From the NCBI RefSeq assembly GCF_008710745.1, contig NZ_VYSA01000003.1, forward strand, positions 1-64,000: a DNA stretch of 64,000 nt. Reading direction: 5' to 3'. Positions 9,130 through 16,353 of this stretch are shown piece by piece. The notes beneath the pieces were generated by a model that was given only the letters and a program-made list of their open reading frames with translations, ran no database searches and was not told where the DNA came from. The stretch is from Microbacterium rhizomatis. GTDB lineage: Bacteria; Actinomycetota; Actinomycetes; Actinomycetales; Microbacteriaceae. Both the position numbers and the translations under genes were made by a program. Numbering within the stretch: the stretch's first letter is position 1; each line of letters opens with the position of its first letter.

Positions 9130-9546
9130 ATGCGTTACATGCTGATCATGAATGTGCTGCCCGAGGCCGCTGAGGCCGCGAAAGACCTCGACATGGCCGC
9201 GATCGTCGCCGCGATGGGCGCATACAACGAAGAACTGCAGGGAGCGGGCATCCTGCTGTCCGCGGAAGGCCTGTCGGATGCCTCCGAGGGCTTCCGCGTC
9301 GACTTCTCGTCGACACCGCCCGTGGTGACCGACGGGCCGTTCGCCGAAGCCCGCGAGGTCTTCACGGGATTCTGGATGCTCGAAGTCGCCACCCGCGAAG
9401 AGGCCGAGCACTGGGCCCGCAAGTGCCCGCTGGGCCCCGGTGTCTTCCTGGAGGTGCGCCGGGTGAACGAGATGGCCGACTTCGATCTGCCCGCCGACAA
9501 CGAGTGGCTCGTCAAGGAGCAGGAGTGGCGCGCCGCCCAGGCGTGA
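9130..9546 (+). CDS. YCII-related DGPF-domain protein
   Basis: A 138-aa protein of the YciI-like superfamily with the diagnostic DGPFAEAREV motif. Such proteins are genetically linked to ECF42 sigma factors, and one lies 424 nt downstream. The ATG at 9130 (MRYMLIMN) follows CGAGAGG; an in-frame start at 9100 would add ten unrelated residues. The molecular role of DGPF proteins is unproven; they are regarded as targets or accessory partners of the sigma factor. Confidence 0.88.
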   Translation: MRYMLIMNVLPEAAEAAKDLDMAAIVAAMGAYNEELQGAGILLSAEGLSDASEGFRVDFSSTPPVVTDGPFAEAREVFTGFWMLEVATREEAEHWARKCPLGPGVFLEVRRVNEMADFDLPADNEWLVKEQEWRAAQA

Positions 9547-9563
9547 GCGTTCTCCTGCCGCGC

Positions 9564-9911
9564 TCAGGACGCGTCCGCACGCACCACCGCATCCCAGCGG
9601 CGGTGCGTGTTGGCGTCGCCGAGCAGACGCCACACGGCGGGCGTCAGGGGCGGGTAGTCGAGAGCGATCTGCCGCAGCACACGGTAATGGCGTGCGGCAT
9701 TGGGCTTGGCTCCGCCGTTCTCGGTGATGTTGTCGGCGCGGAGCATGAACACGACCAGCTCATCGACGCTCGGGAGATCTTCCATGAAGTCCCACGGGTC
9801 TTCGCCCTCACGGAGCCGCTCGTGGATGAGGGTCTGACGCTCATCGGATGCCTCGGCACGAAGCACTTCGAGGCTCGCCCGCCGTCTCGTGGTGTCATCA
9901 CGCCTCTCCAT
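9564..9911 (-). CDS. Conserved hypothetical protein (115 aa)
   Basis: Family not recognised. The product is small, acidic and without membrane helices. Its core reads LEVLRAEASDERQTL, then DPWDFMEDLPSVDELVVFML, then a C-terminal part with YRVLRQIALDYPPL and HRRWDAVVRA. Base composition and third-position GC are like its neighbours, so it looks real. It is inserted on the opposite strand between the DGPF gene (17-nt convergent gap) and the ECF42 gene (divergent, 59 nt). Confidence 0.65.
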   Translation of the reverse strand: MERRDDTTRRRASLEVLRAEASDERQTLIHERLREGEDPWDFMEDLPSVDELVVFMLRADNITENGGAKPNAARHYRVLRQIALDYPPLTPAVWRLLGDANTHRRWDAVVRADAS

Positions 9912-9970
9912 GAATCCAGCCTACGACGAGCACGAGAGCCGGGACCTTCCCTCGCGAATACGCTGGGCGG

Positions 9971-11281
9971 ATGAGCGAGGACACGGCGTCCGGGCACCGC
10001 ACGGCCGATGGCGGGCGCGGGTCCGGGCAGCGCGCGGTCGAGGCGGTGTGGCGTGCCGAATCCGCGCGCATCGTCGCCGCCCTCACGCGTCACACGGGCG
10101 ACTTCGCGTGGGCGGAAGACCTCGCCCAGGAGGCTCTTGTCGAAGCTCTCGCGAATTGGCCGGGGTCCGGCATCCCCGACAATCCGGGTGCGTGGCTCCT
10201 CACCGTCGCCAAGCGTCGGGCGATCGACGGCTGGCGGCGCCGAGAGCGTATGAGCCGGCGTGAGCCGCTCCTGGCCCACGATGTGATGCTCGCGGAGCAG
10301 GAGGACCCCGTCGAGGCCCTGGGCGACCCCGATCGCATCGACGATGACGTGTTGAGGCTGGTCTTCATCGCGTGTCACCCGATCCTTCCGGCGCAGGCCC
10401 GTCTGGCCGTCACGCTCCGAACTGTCGCCGGGCTCACCACCGAGCAGATCGCCCGCGTCCTCCTGATGACCGTTCCCGCGGTGCAGCAGCGGATCGTCCG
10501 GGCCAAGCGCACGCTCAGCTCCGCGCACATCCCCTTCGAGGTACCCGACCGCAGTGAGCGACCCGAACGGCTCGCGAGCGTGCTCCAGGTGATCTACCTG
10601 CTCTTCACCGAGGGGTACGCGGCCGCGGGGGGCGATCATCCCATCCGCCCGGATGTCGCTCGCGAAGCCGTGCGCCTCGCCAGGCAGCTCGCTCCTCTCA
10701 TGCCCGCGGAGCCCGAGGTTCAGGCACTCATCGCGCTCATGGAATTTCAGTCATCGCGATTCGCGGCTCGCGTGGATGCCGAGGGACTGCCGTTGACCCT
10801 CGCCGAGCAGGACCGGCGCCGGTGGGATCGCTCTGCGATCGGCCGGGGGCGAGCGGCTCTGGCACGCGTCGCCGCCGCCGATCGAGGACTCGGGTACTAC
10901 GGACTGCAGGCGTCGATCGCGCAGTGCCACGCGGTGGCGCCCACCGTCGACGACACCGACTGGCCGCGGATCGTCGCACTCTACGATGGCCTGCTCTCGC
11001 TGGCGCCCTCCCCCGTCGTGCGCCTCAATCGCGCCGTCGCCGTCGCCATGGCAGACGGGCCCGACGCGGCCCTCGTGCTCGTCCGGGAGCTCGAGAGCGA
11101 TCTGGGTGACTTCCGGCCGCTGCATGCGGTGCGTGGCGAACTGCTCGAGCGAAGCGGAGATGCGGATGCTGCCGCCGCCGCCTTCGACAGGGCTGCCGCA
11201 CTCCCCGGCAACGCGGCCGAGACGATCGTGCTCCGCCGCCGCTCGGCCGCGCTGCGGCCCCACCCCGCGGTGGTCGAGTAG
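9971..11281 (+). CDS. ECF42-type sigma factor with C-terminal extension
   Basis: A 436-aa RNA polymerase sigma factor. Sigma region 2 is within about residues 25-95 (HTGDFAWAEDLAQEALVEAL, then AWLLTVAKRRAIDGWRR). Region 4 follows (QARLAVTLRTVAGLTTEQIARVLL with MTVPAVQQRIVRAK). A long DUF6596/TPR-like C-terminal domain (about 190-430) is typical of ECF42, which lacks a classical anti-sigma factor and is thought to be self-controlled by this extension. The last codons and the TAG stop fall inside a copy of the dispersed repeat. Confidence 0.9.
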   Translation: MSEDTASGHRTADGGRGSGQRAVEAVWRAESARIVAALTRHTGDFAWAEDLAQEALVEALANWPGSGIPDNPGAWLLTVAKRRAIDGWRRRERMSRREPLLAHDVMLAEQEDPVEALGDPDRIDDDVLRLVFIACHPILPAQARLAVTLRTVAGLTTEQIARVLLMTVPAVQQRIVRAKRTLSSAHIPFEVPDRSERPERLASVLQVIYLLFTEGYAAAGGDHPIRPDVAREAVRLARQLAPLMPAEPEVQALIALMEFQSSRFAARVDAEGLPLTLAEQDRRRWDRSAIGRGRAALARVAAADRGLGYYGLQASIAQCHAVAPTVDDTDWPRIVALYDGLLSLAPSPVVRLNRAVAVAMADGPDAALVLVRELESDLGDFRPLHAVRGELLERSGDADAAAAAFDRAAALPGNAAETIVLRRRSAALRPHPAVVE

Positions 11282-11306
11282 CGGGCTTGCGAGCGTATCG
11301 AGACCC
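11271..11306. repeat. Dispersed GTCGAGTAGCG repeat
   Basis: Contains GGTCGAGTAGCGGGC and GCGAGCGTATCGAGA and ends in CCCCCGC. It supplies the last three codons and the stop of the sigma factor gene and fills the convergent gap to the next gene. Confidence 0.75.
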
Positions 11307-11318
11307 CCGCGCCTCCCG

Positions 11319-11711
11319 TCAGGCCGTCGCAGATCCGGCCGGACCACCGCTTCCGGGCGGAATCACCGTCCCCTGATGAAACCGAATCCTCGGCACCCCG
11401 CTCTTCGTGTCCCAGATCGACGAGTGGCGGCTGCTGGTCGCATGCGTGTCCAGCCGATAGGTCACCAGAAACAGGCCCGGTGCGATCTCGTTGAACAGCC
11501 ATTCGTCTGTCGTCGGCATTTCGCGTCTTTGTTCCGCCGCCAACGCCCCGACGATCTCGTCGCGCGTCCAACGCCGTCCCGAGCGCCCGATCTCGATGAA
11601 GTCGGTGTCGAGCAATGCGTCAACCCCCGTCGGGTCGCGCCGGGTCTCGTTCCTGAGGAGCGCGATCTCGGCATCCATGATCGCTTCGAAGCGGTCGGCG
11701 GGTTCCCACAT
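11319..11711 (-). CDS. DUF4440 / NTF2-like protein
   Basis: A 130-aa cytoplasmic protein with the SnoaL/NTF2-like DUF4440 layout: an N-terminal helix (IMDAEIALL), the LLDTDFIEIGRSGRRWTRDEIV segment, then beta strands around FLVTYRLDTHATSSRHSSIW. Family members form cone-shaped barrels that bind small molecules or act as enzymes; the ligand cannot be told. It converges on the ECF42 gene and is 21 nt from the DJ-1/PfpI gene stop. Confidence 0.82.
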   Translation of the reverse strand: MWEPADRFEAIMDAEIALLRNETRRDPTGVDALLDTDFIEIGRSGRRWTRDEIVGALAAEQRREMPTTDEWLFNEIAPGLFLVTYRLDTHATSSRHSSIWDTKSGVPRIRFHQGTVIPPGSGGPAGSATA

Positions 11712-11732
11712 GAGATGAACCTATCGACGCGA

Positions 11733-12419
11733 TCAGTAGCCGAGCCGTGCCGCCGCACGCCGGACGATCGGCTCACGGCTCATCCTCGCGCTCACCATGC
11801 CGGCCTCCACCTGCGCCGGGTCGACATCGCTGCCGTGCGGTGACCCCGCGTCGAAGGGAGGTTCGGGTTCGTACTCCATCGCAAGCTGAGCGCTTCGCGC
11901 CACATCGGCGCCATAGAGTTCTGCGGCCAGACTGAGAGCGAAGTCGATGCCGCTCGTGACACCGCCTCCGGTGATCAGAGCGTCATCGCGAACGACCCGC
12001 GCATGCACCGGGATCGCTCCCAGAATCTCGAGCATGGGGTGGGATGCCCAGTGGGTGGTCGCGCGGTGTCCGTGGAGAAGCCCTGCCGCGCCGAGAACGA
12101 ACGACCCCGTGCAGACGCTCGTCACATACCGGGCACCTGCGGCTTGCCGCCTCACGAAATCGAGCACCGCGGCATCCTCCATCACGTCGAACGCACCAGG
12201 CCCACCGGGAACCATCAGGACATCTGCCTGCGGTGCGTCTTCGAAGCTGACTGTGGGAAGGATCGAGAAGCCCGACCCCGTCATGACAGGTTCGATGCGG
12301 TGCCACACCAGATGACTGACTGCTCCCGGCAGCCGTGAGAACACCTCGAGGGGTCCGGTGAGATCGAGCTGAGTGACCCGCGGAAACAGCAGGGAGACGA
12401 AATGAATGGGCGACGTCAT
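11733..12419 (-). CDS. DJ-1/PfpI family protein (isonitrile hydratase-like)
   Basis: A class I glutamine amidotransferase-like protein of 228 aa. The nucleophile elbow is SVCTGSFVLGAAGLL with Cys103, next to a conserved glycine-rich loop (VPGGPGAFDVM) and THWASHP. This arrangement resembles isonitrile hydratase InhA and the sensor half of GlxA-type regulators, but there is no AraC HTH domain. The ATG at 12419 is chosen; a start at 12446 adds nine poorly conserved residues. The substrate is unknown. Confidence 0.85.
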   Translation of the reverse strand: MTSPIHFVSLLFPRVTQLDLTGPLEVFSRLPGAVSHLVWHRIEPVMTGSGFSILPTVSFEDAPQADVLMVPGGPGAFDVMEDAAVLDFVRRQAAGARYVTSVCTGSFVLGAAGLLHGHRATTHWASHPMLEILGAIPVHARVVRDDALITGGGVTSGIDFALSLAAELYGADVARSAQLAMEYEPEPPFDAGSPHGSDVDPAQVEAGMVSARMSREPIVRRAAARLGY

Positions 12420-12447
12420 CCGTCCATCGTGCCCGAGGACCGACACC

Positions 12448-12490
12448 CGCGGTGCTCGAGTAGCGAGCTGCGAACGTATCGAGCCCCCGC
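12448..12490. repeat. Dispersed GTCGAGTAGCG-type repeat
   Basis: Contains GCTCGAGTAGCGAGCTG and GAACGTATCGAG and ends in CCCCCGC. It lies in the gap between the PfpI-like gene and parB and marks the right edge of the accessory block. Confidence 0.75.
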
Positions 12491-12499
12491 GCCGTCCGC

Positions 12500-13486
12500 T
12501 CAGACCGCGCCGTACTCCGTCTCACCGATCGCGGCGAGGATGCGGTTCAAGTCCTGAATCGTGGCAAAATCTATGCTGATCTGGCCTTTTCGTGCACCGA
12601 GATTGATCCGTACCTTGGTATCGAGTCGATCTCCAAGCCGCTCGGCAACCTCGTCGAGGTGCGCCCGACGCGCTCCCGCCTTGGGTGCGGGTGACCGCCG
12701 ATCGGCAGCATCCGCTCCCTTAGCCGCGGCCTCAGCGGCGCGCACCGACAGATCTTCGTTCACGATCTTGTCCGACAGGCGCTGCATCGCGTCCGGATTG
12801 TCGAGCGACAGGATGGCCCGGGCATGGCCGGCACTGAGTACACCGGCGGCAACGCGCTGCTGCACAGGGATCGGCAGCTTCAGGAGGCGGATGGTGTTGC
12901 TGATCTGCGGACGTGAGCGGCCGATCCGCGTCGCCAGCTGCTCCTGGGTGATGCCGAAGTCGGCGAGCAGCTGCTCGTAAGCGGATGCCTCTTCGAGGGG
13001 ATTCAGTTCCGACCGGTGAAGGTTTTCGAGCAGGGCGTCGCGCAGGAGGTTCTCGTCAGCTGTATCGCGTACGACAGCGGGAATCGACGTGAGTCCCGCC
13101 TCGCGGGCCGCGCGGGTGCGTCGCTCCCCCATGATGAGCTCGTAGGTCCCGTCGCCTGCCGCGCGAACCACGACAGGCTGCAGCACACCGAACTCGCGCA
13201 CGCTGTGAACGAGCTCGGCGAGATCATCGGCATCGAAATTCGTGCGTGGCTGGCGAGGATTCGGCACGATGGCGTGCGGATCGATCTGTACGAGATGAGC
13301 GCCCGGAACCGCGACCAGATCATCCGCAGCCGCGGGCGCTGCCACGGTGCTCTCGGCGTCCCCCGTGGACTGTGCGGGCCCGATCTGTGCGCCGGGAAAG
13401 AAGACGTCGACCGGTCGCGCCTCGTTGGGCTCCTGCGTCGGGATCAGGGCACCGATGCCGCGTCCGAGTCCAGTTCGCTTCGCCAT
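12500..13486 (-). CDS. parB: Chromosome segregation protein ParB
   Basis: A 328-aa CTP-dependent DNA clamp that loads at parS. The N-terminus (KRTGLGRGIGALIP) is the ParA-interacting peptide. The ParB/Srx domain includes NPRQPR and the CTP-binding box GERRTRAAREAG. The HTH part (ITQEQLATRIGRSRPQISNTIRLL) reads parS, and a C-terminal dimerisation segment ends near NRILAAI. Its ATG overlaps the parA stop by one base (TGATG), so the two are co-translated. Six parS sites lie upstream. Confidence 0.96.
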   Translation of the reverse strand: MAKRTGLGRGIGALIPTQEPNEARPVDVFFPGAQIGPAQSTGDAESTVAAPAAADDLVAVPGAHLVQIDPHAIVPNPRQPRTNFDADDLAELVHSVREFGVLQPVVVRAAGDGTYELIMGERRTRAAREAGLTSIPAVVRDTADENLLRDALLENLHRSELNPLEEASAYEQLLADFGITQEQLATRIGRSRPQISNTIRLLKLPIPVQQRVAAGVLSAGHARAILSLDNPDAMQRLSDKIVNEDLSVRAAEAAAKGADAADRRSPAPKAGARRAHLDEVAERLGDRLDTKVRINLGARKGQISIDFATIQDLNRILAAIGETEYGAV

Positions 13487-14475
13487 CAGGATTCTCCCTC
13501 ACCGCGCTCGGCGGAATCGGGCACCGGGGATGTGCTCCCGGTGCCGGTGTTGTCACGGCGGATGATCTCGACGGCTGCTTCGCGATACGCCACTGCGCCT
13601 GCCGATTGCCCATCGTAGGCGATGACCGTCTGGCCGAAGCTCGGTGCCTCCGAGACGCGCACCGAGCGCGGTATGACGGTTGTGAGCACTTCCTGCGGAA
13701 AGTGACCTCGCACTTCTTCCGCAACCTGCTGCGCGAGACGGGTGCGGCCGTCATACATCGTGAGGAGGATGGTGGACAGGCGCAGCTTCGGGTTGAGGTG
13801 CTTCTGGATCATCCGGACCGTGCCGAGAAGCTGGCTGAGCCCCTCGAGGGCGTAGTACTCGCACTGAATCGGGATGAGGAGTTCCTGTGCCGCGGCGAAG
13901 GCGTTGATGGTGAGGAGTCCCAGCGACGGCGGACAGTCGATGAGAACGAAATCCAGTCTGTCTTCGAGGCCGTCGAGATAGTCGTCGAGAGCCGTGCGGA
14001 GCCGATACTCACGGGCAACCTGCGTCACGAGCTCAATCTCTGCGCCGGCAAGGTGAATCGTGCTCGGCGCACAGAGAAGGTCGGGGGATTCGGGACTCGT
14101 TTGCACGATGTCAGCGAGCGGGAACTCATCGATCAGGACGTCGTAGATGCTCGGGATATCGGCTGTGTGCGGAACACCGAGCGCCGTGGACGCGTTCCCC
14201 TGCGGATCCAGGTCGATCACGAGGACCCGGGCACCGACCGATACGAGTGCCGCGGCGATGTTCACTGCCGTCGTCGTCTTCCCCACGCCACCCTTCTGGT
14301 TCGAGACCGTCAGCACTCTCGTCCGCCCGGTGAGCGGTACATCAACCGCCTCGAGCGCACGGCGGCGGGCGGAAAGGTCCGCGATCTCGCGGCCAAGGGG
14401 AGTGTCGTCGTCGAGAGAGAAGGATGCTGCTGCACCCGTGGTCTCGGGATGTTCCACGTGAAACGCTCCGCTCAC
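13486..14475 (-). CDS. parA: Chromosome partitioning ATPase ParA
   Basis: A 329-aa deviant Walker ATPase that positions ParB-origin complexes. The P-loop is KGGVGKTT, followed by LVIDLDPQGNAST (Walker A') and FVLIDCPPSLGLL (Walker B). The start is GTG at 14475. A parS-like site lies inside codons 4-9 and encodes F-H-V-E-H. Immediately upstream is a tandem 21-bp duplication that repeats a TAGAGT -10-like hexamer. Confidence 0.95.
   Translation of the reverse strand: MSGAFHVEHPETTGAAASFSLDDDTPLGREIADLSARRRALEAVDVPLTGRTRVLTVSNQKGGVGKTTTAVNIAAALVSVGARVLVIDLDPQGNASTALGVPHTADIPSIYDVLIDEFPLADIVQTSPESPDLLCAPSTIHLAGAEIELVTQVAREYRLRTALDDYLDGLEDRLDFVLIDCPPSLGLLTINAFAAAQELLIPIQCEYYALEGLSQLLGTVRMIQKHLNPKLRLSTILLTMYDGRTRLAQQVAEEVRGHFPQEVLTTVIPRSVRVSEAPSFGQTVIAYDGQSAGAVAYREAAVEIIRRDNTGTGSTSPVPDSAERGEGES
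14450..14465. promoter_or_regulatory. parS site within the parA coding sequence
   Basis: TGTTCCACGTGAAACG has one base off the GTTTCACGTGAAAC core (C for T) and is read through as ParA residues F-H-V-E-H. It is the parS copy nearest parAB. Confidence 0.75.
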
Positions 14476-14494
14476 TCACTCGGGGGACCTCCCT

Positions 14495-14536
14495 ACTCTA
14501 GGCGAGGCCTTCATGACTCTAGGCGAGGCCTTCATG
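14495..14536. repeat. Two tandem 21-bp units upstream of parA
   Basis: Units 14495-14515 and 14516-14536 are identical. On the minus strand each carries TAGAGT, a plausible -10 for parA, so the duplication may have doubled the promoter. Confidence 0.8.
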
Positions 14537-14621
14537 GACTTGTTGTCGACGTCGGTTCACGGACGTCTGGTGGACGCAGCGAGCTCGCCTTCACCCGCTG
14601 ATCGATTGGTGAGCTCCTTCA

Positions 14622-14673
14622 CCCCGTGGTCGAGTAGCGAGCTCCTTCGCCCGGTGGTCGAGCTCGCGACCGC
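14622..14673. repeat. Dispersed repeat copy, forward
   Basis: Contains GTGGTCGAGTAGCGAGCTCC followed by a second GTGGTCGAGCTCGCGAC. First copy of the cluster that fills the parA-rsmG spacer. Confidence 0.65.
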
Positions 14674-14713
14674 CACCCGTTTCACGTGAAACACCACGAT
14701 CTCGATACGCTCG
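14668..14713. repeat. 46-bp direct repeat, copy 1 (carries parS)
   Basis: Identical to 14815-14860. The unit spans a parS site and the start of an inverted dispersed repeat (CTCGATACGCTCG). Confidence 0.9.
14678..14693. promoter_or_regulatory. parS site
   Basis: CGTTTCACGTGAAACA, with the perfect 14-bp core GTTTCACGTGAAAC. Part of the 46-bp direct repeat. Confidence 0.95.
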
Positions 14714-14814
14714 TCGAAGCTTCACTGCTCGATCACCGAAAGACCCTCACCCGCTGTCCAGTCTCGGACTTGCCCGCAGCCGTTGGTCGAGTGACGACCT
14801 CGCGAGCGCATCGA

Positions 14815-14860
14815 GACCGCCACCCGTTTCACGTGAAACACCACGATCTCGATACGCTCG
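14815..14860. repeat. 46-bp direct repeat, copy 2 (carries parS)
   Basis: Second identical copy of 14668-14713, 147 bp downstream. A parS site appears to have multiplied along with the repeat. Confidence 0.9.
14825..14840. promoter_or_regulatory. parS site
   Basis: CGTTTCACGTGAAACA, perfect core, inside the second 46-bp direct repeat. Confidence 0.95.
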
Positions 14861-14929
14861 CTGGGGCCACTGCTCGATGACTGAAACACCCTCCATCGCT
14901 GGCCGAGTCGCGGACTCATCCTCACCCGC

Positions 14930-14964
14930 GGGTCGAGTAGCGAACTCGCGAGCGTATAGAGACA
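14930..14964. repeat. Dispersed repeat copy, forward
   Basis: Contains GGGTCGAGTAGCGAACTCG and GCGAGCGTATAGAGAC, and precedes the next parS by 13 bp. Another copy lies at 15037-15068. Confidence 0.65.
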
Positions 14965-14973
14965 GTCACCCGC

Positions 14974-15393
14974 TCACGTTTCACGTGAAACATTCGTTGA
15001 TCTCGTACACTCACCGGCGCCTCCCTGCGGATGGCGATCGAGTAGCGAGCTCGCGATCGCATCGACTCCACGACGATCACACCAGGCACTCCGGAGCGTC
15101 GAAGGGCACATCGGCTTCCGGGGACTCTTCCTGCTGAGCGCGGACAATACCTCTGTGTACCCCCAGATGAGCGCGCGCCGCTTCGCTCGACTCCCGTTCA
15201 GCGCCTGCTTCTGTCGGAAGCACGCCGCGACTGCCAGCGACCTCTCCGAGTAGCCGAGTCGCACAGGAAGCCGTCGTTCGGTGTACTCCGAATCTGCGCG
15301 CAGATTGCGATGGGCGACAGGGCGATCGAGATCCCACCTCCTGCCGACATAGAGCGATCCGTCGGCACAGGTCCGGATGTACATGAACGGCAT
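14974..15393 (-). pseudogene. Degenerate GIY-YIG endonuclease remnant
   Basis: The frame from the ATG at 15393 reads MPFMYIRTCADGSLYVG, then DLDR, then YTERRLPVRLGYSE, then SRAKRRALI. This follows the small GIY-YIG (YhbQ/URI-like) family from end to end. However, the catalytic Arg position is Pro25, the nearby family His has shifted, and the metal-binding Glu of the REKQ motif is Gln61, so it should be inactive. The frame then runs through a dispersed repeat and a parS site (encoding V-S-R-E-T) before stopping. It has no convincing ribosome site. Confidence 0.6.
14977..14992. promoter_or_regulatory. parS site
   Basis: CGTTTCACGTGAAACA, perfect core. It lies in the 3' end of the degenerate GIY-YIG frame. 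Confidence 0.95.
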
Positions 15394-15484
15394 CACCCCA
15401 GCATCGAGTACGTCACCCGATGCCCGCGCCGCCGAAATCACATCTGTGCAGAACGGTCCTCCAACCCCCACCTGGGGAGGGCTC

Positions 15485-15540
15485 GTGATCTCGATACGCC
15501 CGAAGCCCGGTCCTCGATCACCGTCGCACCTTGGTCGATT
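15485..15540. repeat. Dispersed repeat copy, reverse
   Basis: Contains GATCTCGATACGCCC, then TCCTCGATCACCG and TTGGTCGATTCG. Mutated relative to the copies near 14.7 kb. Confidence 0.55.
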
Positions 15541-15588
15541 CGGCGCGCGGCGCCGTACCGAAACTCCACGCTCATGACGCTCCCGCAG

Positions 15589-15604
15589 TGTTTCACGTGA
15601 AACA
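15589..15604. promoter_or_regulatory. parS site (full consensus)
   Basis: TGTTTCACGTGAAACA, inside the 18-bp perfect palindrome GTGTTTCACGTGAAACAC (15588-15605). It is the best match to the bacterial parS consensus in the window. Confidence 0.97.
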
Positions 15605-15710
15605 CCCCGGAGCTCGATACGCGCTAAATCTCGCTACGCGCCCCGCCGCCTGGGGGTTGAGCGGGCGCGCGGCGCCATACCGAGACCATGGGCCGGCAAC
15701 ACGCGGATCG

Positions 15711-16334
15711 TCAGCGAACGGTCGCCCGGAACACGCGGGTCGCTTCGTCAACGAGGCCTTCACCGACGACCTCGACGCGCACGTCGCTCAGACCGTATTT
15801 GCGGATCTGCTTGCTCGCCGCGGCGACTTCACTCTCGACGCTTGCGCCCTTCATGAGGATCAGCTCGCCACCATCGCGCACGAGGGGAGCGGTCAGAGGA
15901 ATCAAGGTTCGCAGTGCGCTGACCGCCCGAGCCGTCACCGCGTCGAGCGGAGCATCCGGCTTCCAGTCCTCAGCGCGAGCTCGAACGACCTCTACGTTGT
16001 CGAGTTTCAACTCATCGACCTGCTCGTTCAACCACGCGATGCGTCGCTCCATCGGCTCGATGAGAACCCACTGCACATCAGGGCAGACGATCGCCAGCAC
16101 AAGTCCGGGTAGTCCCGCTCCGGAACCGACATCTCCCACCCGACCGGAGAAGAGGGGACCGACGATGGCGCTGTTGAGTACGTGACGACTCCACAACCGC
16201 GCTGGTTCGAGCGGGCCGATCAGGCCCCGTTCTTCACCATGCTCAGCGAGCGCCATTGTGAAGCGTCGCGCGACGTCGATCCGGTCTCCGAAGATCGCAG
16301 CGGCTGCCGGTGGCTCTGTCTCAAGGGAAGCCAT
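15711..16334 (-). CDS. rsmG: 16S rRNA (guanine-N7) methyltransferase RsmG
   Basis: A 207-aa SAM-dependent enzyme that methylates G527 (E. coli numbering) of 16S rRNA. The RsmG signature is clear: LWSRHVLNSAIVGPLF, then the SAM motif VGDVGSGAGLPGLVLAI, then MERRIAWLNEQ and DAVTARAVSAL. The ATG at 16334 is preferred over a GTG one codon upstream. Its leader holds no purine-rich ribosome site, because a parS site occupies the 20-nt gap to khpB; translation may be coupled to the upstream gene. Confidence 0.94.
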   Translation of the reverse strand: MASLETEPPAAAAIFGDRIDVARRFTMALAEHGEERGLIGPLEPARLWSRHVLNSAIVGPLFSGRVGDVGSGAGLPGLVLAIVCPDVQWVLIEPMERRIAWLNEQVDELKLDNVEVVRARAEDWKPDAPLDAVTARAVSALRTLIPLTAPLVRDGGELILMKGASVESEVAAASKQIRKYGLSDVRVEVVGEGLVDEATRVFRATVR

Positions 16335-16337
16335 CAC

Positions 16338-16353
16338 CGTTTCACGTGAAACA
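16338..16353. promoter_or_regulatory. parS site in the khpB-rsmG gap
   Basis: CGTTTCACGTGAAACA fills almost all of the space between the khpB stop (16354) and the rsmG start (16334). Confidence 0.95.

Larger units (their letters stand above)
14537..15710. other. Repeat- and parS-rich spacer between parA and rsmG
   Basis: About 1.2 kb without a sound gene. It holds four parS sites (14678, 14825, 14977, 15589), roughly eight partial copies of the GTCGAGTAGCGAG / CTCGATACGCTCG repeat in both orientations, a 46-bp perfect direct repeat (14668-14713 and 14815-14860), and a degenerate GIY-YIG reading frame. GC content is lower and more uneven than in nearby genes. Confidence 0.85.

Noticed and set aside
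9564..9911. Antitoxin of a toxin-antitoxin pair for the 115-aa protein
   Set aside because: No partner of suitable size is adjacent on the same strand and no toxin or antitoxin motif is visible.
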